Assembly (NCBI RefSeq): GCF_000368025.1
Contig: NZ_KB849211.1
Span: forward strand, 136,703-200,702
Length of the DNA: 64,000 bases
DNA from: Acinetobacter parvus DSM 16617 = CIP 108168
GTDB lineage: Bacteria; Pseudomonadota; Gammaproteobacteria; Pseudomonadales; Moraxellaceae
Direction: 5' to 3'
The notes beneath the pieces were generated by a model, which saw nothing but the letters and a program-made list of their open reading frames with translations, was not told the origin of the DNA and did no database searches. This document shows, piece after piece, positions 1 through 8,237 of this stretch; the stretch's first letter is position 1; each line of letters begins with the position of its first letter. The position numbers and the translations under genes are program-made.

Positions 1-277
1 TTTACCTCAACAATATATACACTTTTACGCAGCTAAACTTGTAATCCTGTTTAGATGCGTCTTTTTCTCTTTCATCTCTGTACACGACAAATTTCACAGA
101 ACTCTTATCCTATAGCTATTTTCTTAATAAAAAATAATGCAATCTGCAAAACAAGACAATATATCACTTTTACTTATATATATTTTCATTAAAAACCATT
201 GCAATTATTCAGTTTTACTTCAATTTTTTGATTTACTCACCTTATACTAAGTTCGGTTGTAATGTCGTGAGAGTAAT

Positions 278-589
278 ATGCAAAAGGATCTTGAGATCGA
301 GGCAATGAGAGAGTCTGCCGACTCAATTGTAAATGTGCTGAAGTCTCTGGCAAATACGGATCGTTTAATCATCTTGTGCCACTTGGCCAAGCAGGAACTG
401 AATGTTTCCCAGATTGAAGTGCTTACTCACATTTTCCAACCAACACTTTCCCAACAGTTAATGATGCTCAGAAAAAGTAAGGTTGTTACGACACGTCGTG
501 AAGGCAAACAAATTTTTTACTCAATTAGTGACCCTAAACTCCAGGTCGTTTTAAAGACCCTATACGAAAACTACTGTCCAAATATATAA
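278..589 (+). CDS. ArsR-family repressor, BigR/SqrR-like persulfide sensor candidate
   Basis: A 103-residue winged-helix repressor of the ArsR/SmtB type. The helix-turn-helix lies around residues 45-70 (QPTLSQQLMMLRKS) and the wing around 72-86 (TTRREGKQIFYSIS). It lacks the metal-binding ELCVCD motif. Instead it has exactly two cysteines, Cys34 (in LIILCHL) and Cys100 (in YENYCPN), 66 residues apart. This equals the spacing of the Cys42/Cys108 pair that senses persulfide in BigR. The next gene is a SulP anion transporter on the same strand, which suits a sulfur-responsive role. Sensing chemistry and target are inferred from the cysteine pattern and context; ArsR family membership is clear. 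Confidence 0.85.
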   Translation: MQKDLEIEAMRESADSIVNVLKSLANTDRLIILCHLAKQELNVSQIEVLTHIFQPTLSQQLMMLRKSKVVTTRREGKQIFYSISDPKLQVVLKTLYENYCPNI

Positions 590-629
590 ACCTTTTGCTT
601 AAATAAGCAATTGCTACTGAATCGCTTTA

Positions 630-690
630 GCTTTTTTTATTAATAATATATATTTATATATAATATAAATTATTTATACATAAAACGGTT
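630..690. promoter_or_regulatory. AT-only palindromic tract, possible repressor operator/promoter of the SulP gene
   Basis: The gap between the ArsR gene and the SulP gene holds a nearly pure A/T stretch with several overlapping palindromes of the ATATAT/TATATA kind. BigR-type repressors bind AT-rich imperfect palindromes, so this is a plausible operator. Low complexity makes chance palindromes likely, and no clear -35 box can be fixed. Confidence 0.3.
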
Positions 691-700
691 CAACCTGAAT

Positions 701-2377
701 ATGTCCATCTTTCCTGCACTGAAATGGCTAAAGACTTATCATCCTACACACTTTAAGGCTGATGTAGTTGCTGCATTAATTGTACTTGCAATGTTGGTTC
801 CCCAAGGAATGGCCTATGCCATGCTTGCAGGGCTTCCACCAGTGATGGGTATCTATGCCAGTATTCTACCCATGATCATCTATGCCTTTACAGGCAGTAG
901 CACCACACTGTCGATTGGTCCTGTTGCCATCATCTCAATGATGGTTTTTTCAGCGCTTCAACCTCTTTTTGCCGTTGGCTCTACCGCCTATATTGAAGCT
1001 GCCTGTCTCCTGGCGATTATGGTCGGAATTATTTCACTGATTTTAGGCCTGTTCCGTTTTGGCTTCCTGATCCAGCTCATTAGCCATCCCGTTATCAAAA
1101 GCTTTATTATTGCATCTGCATTATTAATCGCTTTGGGACAATTTAAGTTTCTGCTCGACATTCCATTACAGACCAACAATATTCCAGAGTTTATTGGAAG
1201 TTTGGTCATTAACTTCCATCACATCAGTTTTCTAAGTATGGGCGTGAGTTTAGCGGCAATCAGCATACTGGTTTTTCTGCCTAAATGGGTGCGATCAGAT
1301 TTTTTAAATAAGACCATTCCCCTGTTATTGGTTTTAAGTTCAATTATTGTTGTGTATGCATTCAGTCTGGATCAACATGGGCTGAAAACTGTTGGGATCA
1401 TTCCCACAGGTCTACCCAGTTTCCATTTTCCGACATGGAATTTTGATCTGGTTCAGAAACTACTTCCCAGCGCATTTATGATTGCCATGATTAGTTTTGT
1501 TGAGTCACTGGCGATTGCGCAGGCCACCGCATTGCAAAAGCGTGATGACCTCAATAGTAATCAGGAGCTGATCGCTCTAGGCTTGGCCAATATTGCGGCA
1601 GGGATAAATATGGGATTTGCAGTTTCAGGAAGTTTGTCCCGTACGGTTGTCAATAGTGATGCAGGTGCAAAAACACCTATGTCTGGGGTCATGTCCTCAT
1701 TATTGATGATTGCGGTCAGCCTTTATTTCACCAGTTTTTTTCAAAATCTGCCGCTAACAATTCTGGCTGCCACGATTTTTGTTTCCATCTGGAAACTGAT
1801 CTCATTCCTACCCTTTTTTGAAACCTGGAAATATTCCAAGGCCGATGGGTTGGCCATGTGGGCAACATTCTTTGGTGTCACCTGTATTGATATTTCGACA
1901 GGACTTGTGATTGGAATCATCCTTACATTTATTCTTTTATTATGGCGGATTAGCCGTCCACATATTGCCGTGATTGGTCTGGTTGAGGGTACACAGCATT
2001 TTAGGAATGTATCCCGCTATGATGTGCTTACCACAGAAACAATCGCATCTTTCCGTATTGATGAGAACCTTAACTTTCTCAATGCGCATGTGCTAAAGGG
2101 CTATATCATCACGGAACTCAGCCATAATCCACAGATACAGCATGTGGTGATTAACTGTTCCAGCATCAGCAATATTGACCTCAGTGCCGTGGAAATGCTG
2201 GAAGACCTTAATAGGGAATTATTGCAACTGGGAATTCAACTGCATTTATCTGAAGTAAAGAGCCCAGTCATGGATCGGCTCAATTCATCCAGGTTAATCA
2301 ATATGTTAAGTGGAAAAATATTTTTATCCCACTATCAGGCCATACAAACACTTTCACCTGAAATCCTGCACCCATAA
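701..2377 (+). CDS. SulP-family anion (sulfate/bicarbonate) transporter with STAS domain
   Basis: A 558-residue inner-membrane transporter of the SulP/SLC26 family. About 10-12 hydrophobic segments fill residues 20-420. Family signatures include the N-terminal PQGMAYAMLAGLPPVMGIYAS region (residues 34-54) and the FAVSGSLSRTVVN segment near residue 307. The C-terminal 120 residues are a cytoplasmic STAS domain, with INCSSISNIDLSAVEMLEDL as its core. The length is normal for the family. Members move sulfate, bicarbonate or other anions, and the substrate cannot be read from sequence. It lies 111 bp after the ArsR-type repressor, which may control it. Confidence 0.93.
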   Translation: MSIFPALKWLKTYHPTHFKADVVAALIVLAMLVPQGMAYAMLAGLPPVMGIYASILPMIIYAFTGSSTTLSIGPVAIISMMVFSALQPLFAVGSTAYIEAACLLAIMVGIISLILGLFRFGFLIQLISHPVIKSFIIASALLIALGQFKFLLDIPLQTNNIPEFIGSLVINFHHISFLSMGVSLAAISILVFLPKWVRSDFLNKTIPLLLVLSSIIVVYAFSLDQHGLKTVGIIPTGLPSFHFPTWNFDLVQKLLPSAFMIAMISFVESLAIAQATALQKRDDLNSNQELIALGLANIAAGINMGFAVSGSLSRTVVNSDAGAKTPMSGVMSSLLMIAVSLYFTSFFQNLPLTILAATIFVSIWKLISFLPFFETWKYSKADGLAMWATFFGVTCIDISTGLVIGIILTFILLLWRISRPHIAVIGLVEGTQHFRNVSRYDVLTTETIASFRIDENLNFLNAHVLKGYIITELSHNPQIQHVVINCSSISNIDLSAVEMLEDLNRELLQLGIQLHLSEVKSPVMDRLNSSRLINMLSGKIFLSHYQAIQTLSPEILHP

Positions 2378-2432
2378 ATCCATCTTTTTAGCTCTTTTTT
2401 CATACAAAAAGATGTGCCAGGTTTCTATAATA

Positions 2433-3517
2433 GGACTTACGCAAAAAGCATAAAATTTTGCGAAAGCGGATAAAAATATAGTAGCATAAAGAGATGAAGA
2501 AAAAAGCTATCACCCGCTTAGACTACTGTCAATATTTACTGGTAAGCCAAACCAATTACACCCTTACCAACTACGCAGAACATCATCCTGAATCAATTAG
2601 TCATGACCGCATCAATCGATACCTACGTCATGACAAACTAAAACCCAAGCTCGTATGGGAAAAAGTCAAAGACGACATCGTATTAGACGACGATGGCTAT
2701 CTTATCTTTGATGACAGCATACTTGATAAAAATCATAGTCACAAAATTGAATTGGTTAATCGCCAATACAGTGGCAACGCCCATCGCATTATTAAAGGCA
2801 TCTGCATCGTTAACTGTATCTATGTCAATCCAAAGACCGAACAATACTGGCTCATTGATTACCGTATTTATGACAAAACCACCGATGGCAAAAGCAAACT
2901 TGACCATCTAAAAGACATGCTACAGCACAGTATTGAACACAAACAAATTAAATTCAAATATGTGCTCATGGATACCTGGTATGCCACCAAAGACATCATG
3001 CTGTATATTGATAACTTACAAAAAATCTATTATTGTCCTTTAAAATCCAATCGCAAAGTCGATGATTCAAAAGGCGTAAACCCTTACAAAGCAGTCAACG
3101 AATTAACTTGGACTGACCAAGAGCAACAAAATGGCAAACTGATTAAAATACATGCCTTTCCTAAAGATTACAAAGTGCAACTGTTCCGAGTAGTGGTTAA
3201 TGAAAACCGCACGGACTAGATTGTCACCAATGACACCACTCAGGATTCATCAGATGGCACACGATTGGTGTGTGCCATCCGCTGGAAGATTGAGCAGTTT
3301 CACCGAGAACTTAAACAACTCACTGGTATTGAAGCTAATCAGTGTCGTAAGGCTCGTATTCAGCGGAATCATATTTGTTGTTGTATGCTGGTTTGGCTGC
3401 AGTTAGCCAGACAGGCTAAACGGTTAAAACAATCTTTATATCAGGTTAAAAGGGGTTTACTCAGTGATTATTTGCGTGAGCAGTTACTCTCGCCTTCGGT
3501 CGTCTTTGCGTAAGTCC
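2433..3517 (+). mobile_element. Insertion sequence, copy 1 (1085 bp)
   Basis: The ends are a 13-bp perfect inverted repeat, GGACTTACGCAAA on the left and its complement on the right. The element is flanked by the direct repeat TAATA on both sides (2428-2432 and 3518-3522), which fits a 5-bp target duplication. It contains a single DDE transposase reading frame that ends inside the right inverted repeat. A second copy lies at 10484-11487 and a short relative with the same tips at 23261-23593. Family placement in the IS4/IS701 superfamily rests on the transposase motifs and is tentative. Confidence 0.92.
2494..3513 (+). pseudogene. IS4/IS701-like transposase, interrupted by an in-frame amber codon
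   Basis: One frame runs from 2494 to 3513 and would give about 339 residues, but a TAG at 3217-3219 splits it after residue 241. Catalytic elements are visible: the first Asp in LIFDDSILDK (about residue 71), the second in YVLMDTWYATK (about residue 156), and the Glu in WKIEQFHRELK beyond the stop. A protein ending at the amber would therefore lack the catalytic Glu. The codon falls in RTD-stop-IVTND, where a tyrosine is likely. Copy 2 has the same TAG. The gene is either a dead transposase, active only by readthrough, or moved in trans by an intact relative elsewhere. Confidence 0.85.
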
Positions 3518-3527
3518 TAATAGCTTT

Positions 3528-3573
3528 ATTTAAGCCAAAGGTTGATTCTCATTTAAGCCGAAGGCTGATTCTC
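3528..3573. repeat. 23-bp tandem duplication at the glycosyltransferase 3' end
   Basis: Two adjacent 23-bp units (3528-3550 and 3551-3573) differ at only two positions. The distal copy contains the codons for the last residues (NQPSA) and the stop of the glycosyltransferase; the other copy follows the stop. It lies between the gene and the end of IS copy 1. Confidence 0.85.
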
Positions 3574-4260
3574 TAAGCCCCTTAAAAAATGGGCAAACCC
3601 TTCATCAGCGCGGGCATCAAGGCGACTGCTAGTCACCACACGCACCAAATTACTCCAAATAATGGGTAAATTGGCTTGCTCAAATTTTTTCACCAAACCC
3701 ACATCTTCGTGGCAGGTTAATTCATCAAAACCACCCACCGCCAAATAATCTTGACTAGCAAAGCTCAAATTCGCCCCGTGGATATGGCGATGATTCATAC
3801 AATCTTGATAATGGGCGAGGTATTGCTGTTTGGTGCTCTCTGACAATGCATCCCAACAATCAATGCTCACCACGCCACATATCATAGCTGTGGGTTCGGC
3901 TTTTAGGTGTTTGATTTGTGCAACTAACCAATCAGCTTCCACCATACTATCAGCATCGGTGCAAGCAATCCAATCCGCCCCTTGTTCAATCAAGTAGCGC
4001 ACGCCCAAATCCCTGACTTTACCCACACAGCGAAACTCACAGCGCAGCCAGTCTACGTGGGCGTTTTGTACTTTTGATAAGGTGTCATCATCACAACTAT
4101 CTAGCACGACCACCGTTTGTACCGCTATGTCGCTTGATAGCTGAGCAATCGCCTGTTTAATCGCATCCAAACACGCGGTGATGCTATCGGCTTCATTATG
4201 GGCAGGGATGACTATGCCGATTTTTTTGGGCAGCCGCTGTGAGACTGGAGTATTTGCCAT
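3553..4260 (-). CDS. Family 2 glycosyltransferase (GT-A fold)
   Basis: A 235-residue soluble GT2-type transferase. The N-terminal IGIVIPAHNEADSI is the nucleotide-sugar binding strand, CTDADSMV is the metal-binding DXD-like motif, HGANLSF is the acceptor-loop region, and CHEDVGLVKKF supplies the catalytic-base ED motif. There are no membrane segments, unlike NodC or cellulose synthases. I chose the ATG at 4260, 14 nt after the methyltransferase stop; a longer frame reaches back into that gene but adds no conserved residues. It is the last gene of the minus-strand operon. In conserved clusters of this type such an enzyme is found with PIG-L deacetylase, NodS-like methyltransferase and acyl-CoA dehydrogenase genes; donor and acceptor are unknown. 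Confidence 0.88.
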   Translation of the reverse strand: MANTPVSQRLPKKIGIVIPAHNEADSITACLDAIKQAIAQLSSDIAVQTVVVLDSCDDDTLSKVQNAHVDWLRCEFRCVGKVRDLGVRYLIEQGADWIACTDADSMVEADWLVAQIKHLKAEPTAMICGVVSIDCWDALSESTKQQYLAHYQDCMNHRHIHGANLSFASQDYLAVGGFDELTCHEDVGLVKKFEQANLPIIWSNLVRVVTSSRLDARADEGFAHFLRGLENQPSA

Positions 4261-4274
4261 GATGCTTTTCTCAG

Positions 4275-4877
4275 TTATTCCACTAGATTTTCTTGCTTGG
4301 CAAGGCTTTGGTGATTGGCTTGCCAAATGGTCAACAAAAAATCTTGGTCAATCACATGGCTTTGCTGACGGTAATGCAGCTGTTGTTGCAAACAGTCGTG
4401 GACTGTTTCGCCTGTCAGTTGAAACCCGTCAATCGGATAGCGCCAATGACAGGCTAAAATCACGCCATTGTCGGTCAATGCGCTGTTGAGCCAAGCGATG
4501 ACTTCGGTCAGTGCCTCAGGCGCCAAGTAGTATAAAATCTCACTGACCACAATCAAATCAAATCGCTCACTGGGCAAATCCTGCGGTATCAAGCCTTGCA
4601 AAACTTGCACATGCGCCTTTTCTTGCAGACGCTCACTGGCAAGTCTGACTGCCTCAAGTTGCCCATCCACACACCTCAAATAATCGCAGCGCTGGGCTAA
4701 CTGCTCACTAAATACGCCATTGCTACAGCCCAGTTCAATCGCCTTGGCAAAATGCGGGTAGGGCAACAATGACAAGCAAATCGCGCGTTTTCGCACTTCA
4801 TACCAGCGTTTTTCATATTGCCAAGGGTCGCTACTATCGGCATAGATTTGGGCAAAATACGCTGACACATCAGTCAT
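4275..4877 (-). CDS. NodS-like SAM-dependent methyltransferase
   Basis: A 200-residue class I methyltransferase. The SAM-binding motif I is AIELGCSNGVFSEQLA (about residues 46-61), and the acidic motif II end is LRCVDGQLEAV. FDLIVVSEILYYL and the late ACHWRYPIDGFQLTGETVH are features of the NodS (PF05401) group. NodS N-methylates the deacetylated amino sugar of Nod factors, so an amine acceptor is a reasonable guess. The start at 4877 overlaps the deacetylase stop by 8 nt, which points to translational coupling. The substrate is not known. Confidence 0.85.
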   Translation of the reverse strand: MTDVSAYFAQIYADSSDPWQYEKRWYEVRKRAICLSLLPYPHFAKAIELGCSNGVFSEQLAQRCDYLRCVDGQLEAVRLASERLQEKAHVQVLQGLIPQDLPSERFDLIVVSEILYYLAPEALTEVIAWLNSALTDNGVILACHWRYPIDGFQLTGETVHDCLQQQLHYRQQSHVIDQDFLLTIWQANHQSLAKQENLVE

Positions 4878-5691
4878 GAAGATATACCTCAAACGGTTGG
4901 CTAAGCCTAGTTAACGTGGTATCTGACAAAATAGGCGCTGTTTCTGTTGTTGGGTCAGCATAGATTTGGCTGCTAAAACAGCGCATGGCATAACTTTTTC
5001 GCTGCGCCTGCAATTCGCTTAAATCAAATCGCCATGCCTTGTGCCAGGGAATACGGCTATCGCCAGGTTTTGCCCAATGCCATGCCCAAATCAGCACTTG
5101 ATAGCAGGTCAAATTTAGGCGACTTTTAAACTCATGGGCAAAACGCTGTACCACTTGCCCAGTGCCTTCATGGTCGGGATGACCATCGTACGCAAATGGG
5201 GTGATTAAAATATCAGCGGGCTGAATCAGCGATGTTAACTTGTCAAAAAAATCCGCTTGTCGCCCAAAAACTTCGCCATCAGGAAAATTCAAGCTTATCA
5301 TCGACATATTGGGCAAATCCAAACTGCTACCCAGTGTTTCAAGCGCAAGCTGGCTTTCAAGTGCGCGGATTTTTGCCAGTTTGTCGGTCGGATACAGCGG
5401 TGAGTTAGGGTGGCTTTTCTCGCCTTGGGTAACGCTAACAATCAATACTTGATTGCCTTGAGCCACCAACGCTTGCAGCAAGCCACCACAGCCCAAAATC
5501 TCATCATCTGGGTGCGGCGCAAAAATACACACGCGCCGATGGGTGGGAAAATGGGTTGGTATATCCAGTCGGGTGAGACTCTCTAACCCTTGCCAGGCTT
5601 GCCAGTCTTGTGCAGATGTGCCGTTGCCTGCAATTAAACGGTCACCCACAATCGGATGCAGTGGGGCGGGCTTGGAATCTACAGTTGCCAT
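4870..5691 (-). CDS. PIG-L/LmbE-family zinc deacetylase
   Basis: A 273-residue member of the PIG-L/LmbE fold, whose known members remove acetyl groups from N-acetylglucosamine-type sugars (MshB, PIG-L, BshB). Zinc ligands are evident: APHPDDE with His60 and Asp63, and the downstream YDGHPDHEGTG carrying the third ligand. The first 50 residues are an extension before the fold. It overlaps the acyl-CoA dehydrogenase-like gene by 13 nt upstream and the methyltransferase gene by 8 nt downstream, so the three are translated as a unit. A de-N-acetylase acting before the N-methyltransferase would be chemically sensible. Confidence 0.9.
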   Translation of the reverse strand: MATVDSKPAPLHPIVGDRLIAGNGTSAQDWQAWQGLESLTRLDIPTHFPTHRRVCIFAPHPDDEILGCGGLLQALVAQGNQVLIVSVTQGEKSHPNSPLYPTDKLAKIRALESQLALETLGSSLDLPNMSMISLNFPDGEVFGRQADFFDKLTSLIQPADILITPFAYDGHPDHEGTGQVVQRFAHEFKSRLNLTCYQVLIWAWHWAKPGDSRIPWHKAWRFDLSELQAQRKSYAMRCFSSQIYADPTTETAPILSDTTLTRLSQPFEVYLHD

Positions 5692-6767
5692 AATGCCCCT
5701 TGTGAATCGCCTTGCTGTTGGGCAGTCAATTTGCCAATCGCTTCACTGTCAAATGCGCCATGGGTTTGACGGATAAATACCGATAAATCTGCCGACAGCC
5801 GTGCAAAATGGGCATTTTTGCAATAAGGCGTTGCGCCCAAGGCTTTACCAACTTTTTCAAGCACTAGCATGGCGGTAGTCTCCACTTGCGCTCTTAAGAT
5901 ACGGATGGGGAGTGCATGACTTTGGCTCGGCTCACTGTCGATTAATTGCGCAACCTGATGAAAGTACGCTTGGGTGACACTGAGTGCTTGCGACACTTCG
6001 CCAAGATAATGTGCTTTAAAGGCTTGGGGTTTTTGCTGATAGCTGTCCAATAAAAACTGTGCCAACTGGGCTGCCGCGCCATACCAACAAGCCGCTACCC
6101 CTGCCGCACCCTGCCAAAACCCTGGGCGGTCGAGATAAGGGCTGCTAATCGCATTTGACATGACTTGGGTGGCATTAGCGCCTTTTAGATGGAGCGTGGC
6201 TGTCGCCGTGTAGGGCATACCAACCGCATACCAACCGCTGTCATCAATGGTGACTTGCGGCTGCTTCATGGCTAACATCAACAATTGGGCGTTATTTTGG
6301 GCATCTCGGAAACTAACCAAGCCATGATCGACAAAGGTCGCACCCGAACACCACAGTTTTTGTCCCGTACATGTTTCGCCATCAAAACGCAGTGGGTTAT
6401 CACCGCCTTCTGCTGCCCATACCGCCCATATGCCTTCAGCGATATCGTCCACGCCCAATTCTGCCAGAATCGCCAATGCATCAAGATGCGACTCAAAAAA
6501 TTTAACCAAGTTCAAGTCACAAGCGGCGACCTGTGCCAATACTTGCCAGCGCTGTAAAGTATGACCGTTTGCGGGCAAGGCAATTTGGGCGGACAAAAGC
6601 ACCAACTGCGACAAAGTTTGCTTTAATTGTGTCACATAAGCGGCATCGCTTAGTTTAGGTGATGTATCAATCGCTCTGCGAAAGTCTTGCAAAATAGCGG
6701 TGATTAATTTGCCCAAGTCCGATTGGTGATAGTCGGTAGGTAAAGCATGATCCAACACTGGTGTCAT
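5679..6767 (-). CDS. Acyl-CoA dehydrogenase-like protein
   Basis: A 362-residue protein related to acyl-CoA dehydrogenases. It has a helical N-terminal part, a middle beta domain (GIWAVWAAEG at about 118-127, then LWCSGATFVDHGLVSFRD) and a C-terminal helical bundle. Typical members are about 380-400 residues and carry a catalytic Glu near the end, which I cannot place with confidence here. The WCSG segment matches the family's K/WxxNG-type substrate loop. It is the first gene of a tightly overlapping four-gene set and follows otsA by 54 nt. It may desaturate or otherwise oxidise an acyl substituent of the cluster product; this is inference. Confidence 0.8.
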   Translation of the reverse strand: MTPVLDHALPTDYHQSDLGKLITAILQDFRRAIDTSPKLSDAAYVTQLKQTLSQLVLLSAQIALPANGHTLQRWQVLAQVAACDLNLVKFFESHLDALAILAELGVDDIAEGIWAVWAAEGGDNPLRFDGETCTGQKLWCSGATFVDHGLVSFRDAQNNAQLLMLAMKQPQVTIDDSGWYAVGMPYTATATLHLKGANATQVMSNAISSPYLDRPGFWQGAAGVAACWYGAAAQLAQFLLDSYQQKPQAFKAHYLGEVSQALSVTQAYFHQVAQLIDSEPSQSHALPIRILRAQVETTAMLVLEKVGKALGATPYCKNAHFARLSADLSVFIRQTHGAFDSEAIGKLTAQQQGDSQGALWQL

Positions 6768-6821
6768 TGTGAGTTTCTCATTGGCTGTTTTGTTGTCTAT
6801 TTCATTGTCTGTTTTATTGAC

Positions 6822-8237
6822 TTATTTGGTTTTGTCCATGTCGGTCAAATCGGTCAAAAAATGCGCTCGCCACGTGTCAATATCGGTCTCATAAATGCCT
6901 TTTAGTAGCGATTGGTGACGTTGTTCCCGTTGTTGTTTGGTGATGGTCAACGCTTGGTATAAGCCCTCTATCATGCTGTCGTTGCTATTCGGGTCGACCA
7001 AGATAGCTTGCTGAAGTTGGTGCGCTGCCCCCGCATTTTTAGACAAAATCAAAACCCCTGCGTTTTGTTCATCCTGTGCGGCAATGTATTCTTTTGCCAC
7101 CAAATTCATACCGTCTTTTAGCGAGTTAACCCAACAAATTTGGCATTGCCTAAATAACGGCATTAAATTGTCATGACTGACGGGGTCTTCTTGATAGATA
7201 ATCGGTTGCCAACTGGCAGTAGCAAATTGGCTATTAATTTGCTCAACTAGGGTATGCACTTGTTGTCGTAACTGTTGATAAGTTTGAATATCGAGACGGG
7301 ACGGGCAAGCAATTTGATATAGCTGAATTTGTTCAAGATATTGTGGATAACGCTGCAAAAAGGCGGCAAAAGCTTGTAAGCGTTCGGGAATACCTTTGGT
7401 GTAATCCAGACGTTCTACCGCTAAAATCGTGGTGATGGTTGAAGTGAGATTTTTTAATACAGATTGGTCTGACAACGGTTGACTGGCAAGATGGCGAATA
7501 TGGACAGGATTGATACCAATCGGATAGGCTTGTATTAAGGTGGTATGATTGCCATGGGTAATGAGTGTACGCGCATTTGTTTGCGTAATCTGGATGGCGT
7601 GGGGGAGTAGCTGCTCAATCACTGCGACACAATTTTGAGCGTCTTGTTGGGTTTGTAATCCAACCACATCATAATCGAGTAATTGATGGATTAACGTTTG
7701 ACCATAGGTCAAAAAATCCCACACCCATAACTGGGGAAACGGAATATGTAAAAAAAAGCCAATGCGCTGTTTCATGCCTAAGTCACGGCAATGCCTTGCT
7801 ACCGCAAAAAAATGATAATCTTGTATCCAAATCATATCGTCAGGCTGCGCGATTTGCTGTAGCTGTTTGGCAAACATACGATTGACAGCTTGATAAATGC
7901 TAAAATCTTCACTACTTGATACAATCAAATCCGTGCGGTCATGCATCCCCGCCCAAAGTCGATTATTGGCGTAACTACAGTAATATTTTTCATATTGTAT
8001 GGGTGAAAAAGCCGTCGTGACATAGGTGACTTTGTCGTGCTGCTCAGTCGCAAATTGATTGACGGTATCGGGCATATCGCTGATATTTGTCACCACTTGA
8101 CCGTTCCAACCGACCCAAATACCGCCATCTTTGGCAAGGGCTTCTTGAAGCGCTACCGCCAACCCGCCTGCCACAGCTTTAGATGACTGTTTATTAGGTA
8201 AATTAACCCGATTCGATAACACAATCAACTTTGACAT
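6822..8237 (-). CDS. otsA: Trehalose-6-phosphate synthase
   Basis: A 471-residue GT20 glycosyltransferase that joins UDP-glucose and glucose-6-phosphate to give trehalose-6-phosphate; E. coli OtsA has 474 residues. Visible signatures are LSNRVNLP at the N-terminus, the AVAGGLAVAL phosphate loop, VGWNG, WIQDYHF, IGFFLHIPFP, VERLDYTKGIPERLQAF and, near the end, NSLKDGMNLVAKEYIAAQ with its nucleotide-sugar contacts. The start at 8237 overlaps otsB by 13 nt. With otsB it gives a complete cytoplasmic trehalose route, used by bacteria against osmotic and desiccation stress. Confidence 0.97.
   Translation of the reverse strand: MSKLIVLSNRVNLPNKQSSKAVAGGLAVALQEALAKDGGIWVGWNGQVVTNISDMPDTVNQFATEQHDKVTYVTTAFSPIQYEKYYCSYANNRLWAGMHDRTDLIVSSSEDFSIYQAVNRMFAKQLQQIAQPDDMIWIQDYHFFAVARHCRDLGMKQRIGFFLHIPFPQLWVWDFLTYGQTLIHQLLDYDVVGLQTQQDAQNCVAVIEQLLPHAIQITQTNARTLITHGNHTTLIQAYPIGINPVHIRHLASQPLSDQSVLKNLTSTITTILAVERLDYTKGIPERLQAFAAFLQRYPQYLEQIQLYQIACPSRLDIQTYQQLRQQVHTLVEQINSQFATASWQPIIYQEDPVSHDNLMPLFRQCQICWVNSLKDGMNLVAKEYIAAQDEQNAGVLILSKNAGAAHQLQQAILVDPNSNDSMIEGLYQALTITKQQREQRHQSLLKGIYETDIDTWRAHFLTDLTDMDKTK

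Noticed and set aside
1..277. A gene at the left edge
   Set aside because: The stretch is very AT-rich, with stops in all frames and no recognisable protein or RNA; it only precedes the ArsR gene.
2683..2911. Overlapping small frames on both strands inside the IS, repeated in copy 2
   Set aside because: They are shadows of the transposase reading frame in other frames; no ribosome sites, and both copies keep them only because the DNA is nearly identical.
3528..3573. Direct repeats as a start of a CRISPR array
   Set aside because: The two units are adjacent with no spacer and there are only two of them.
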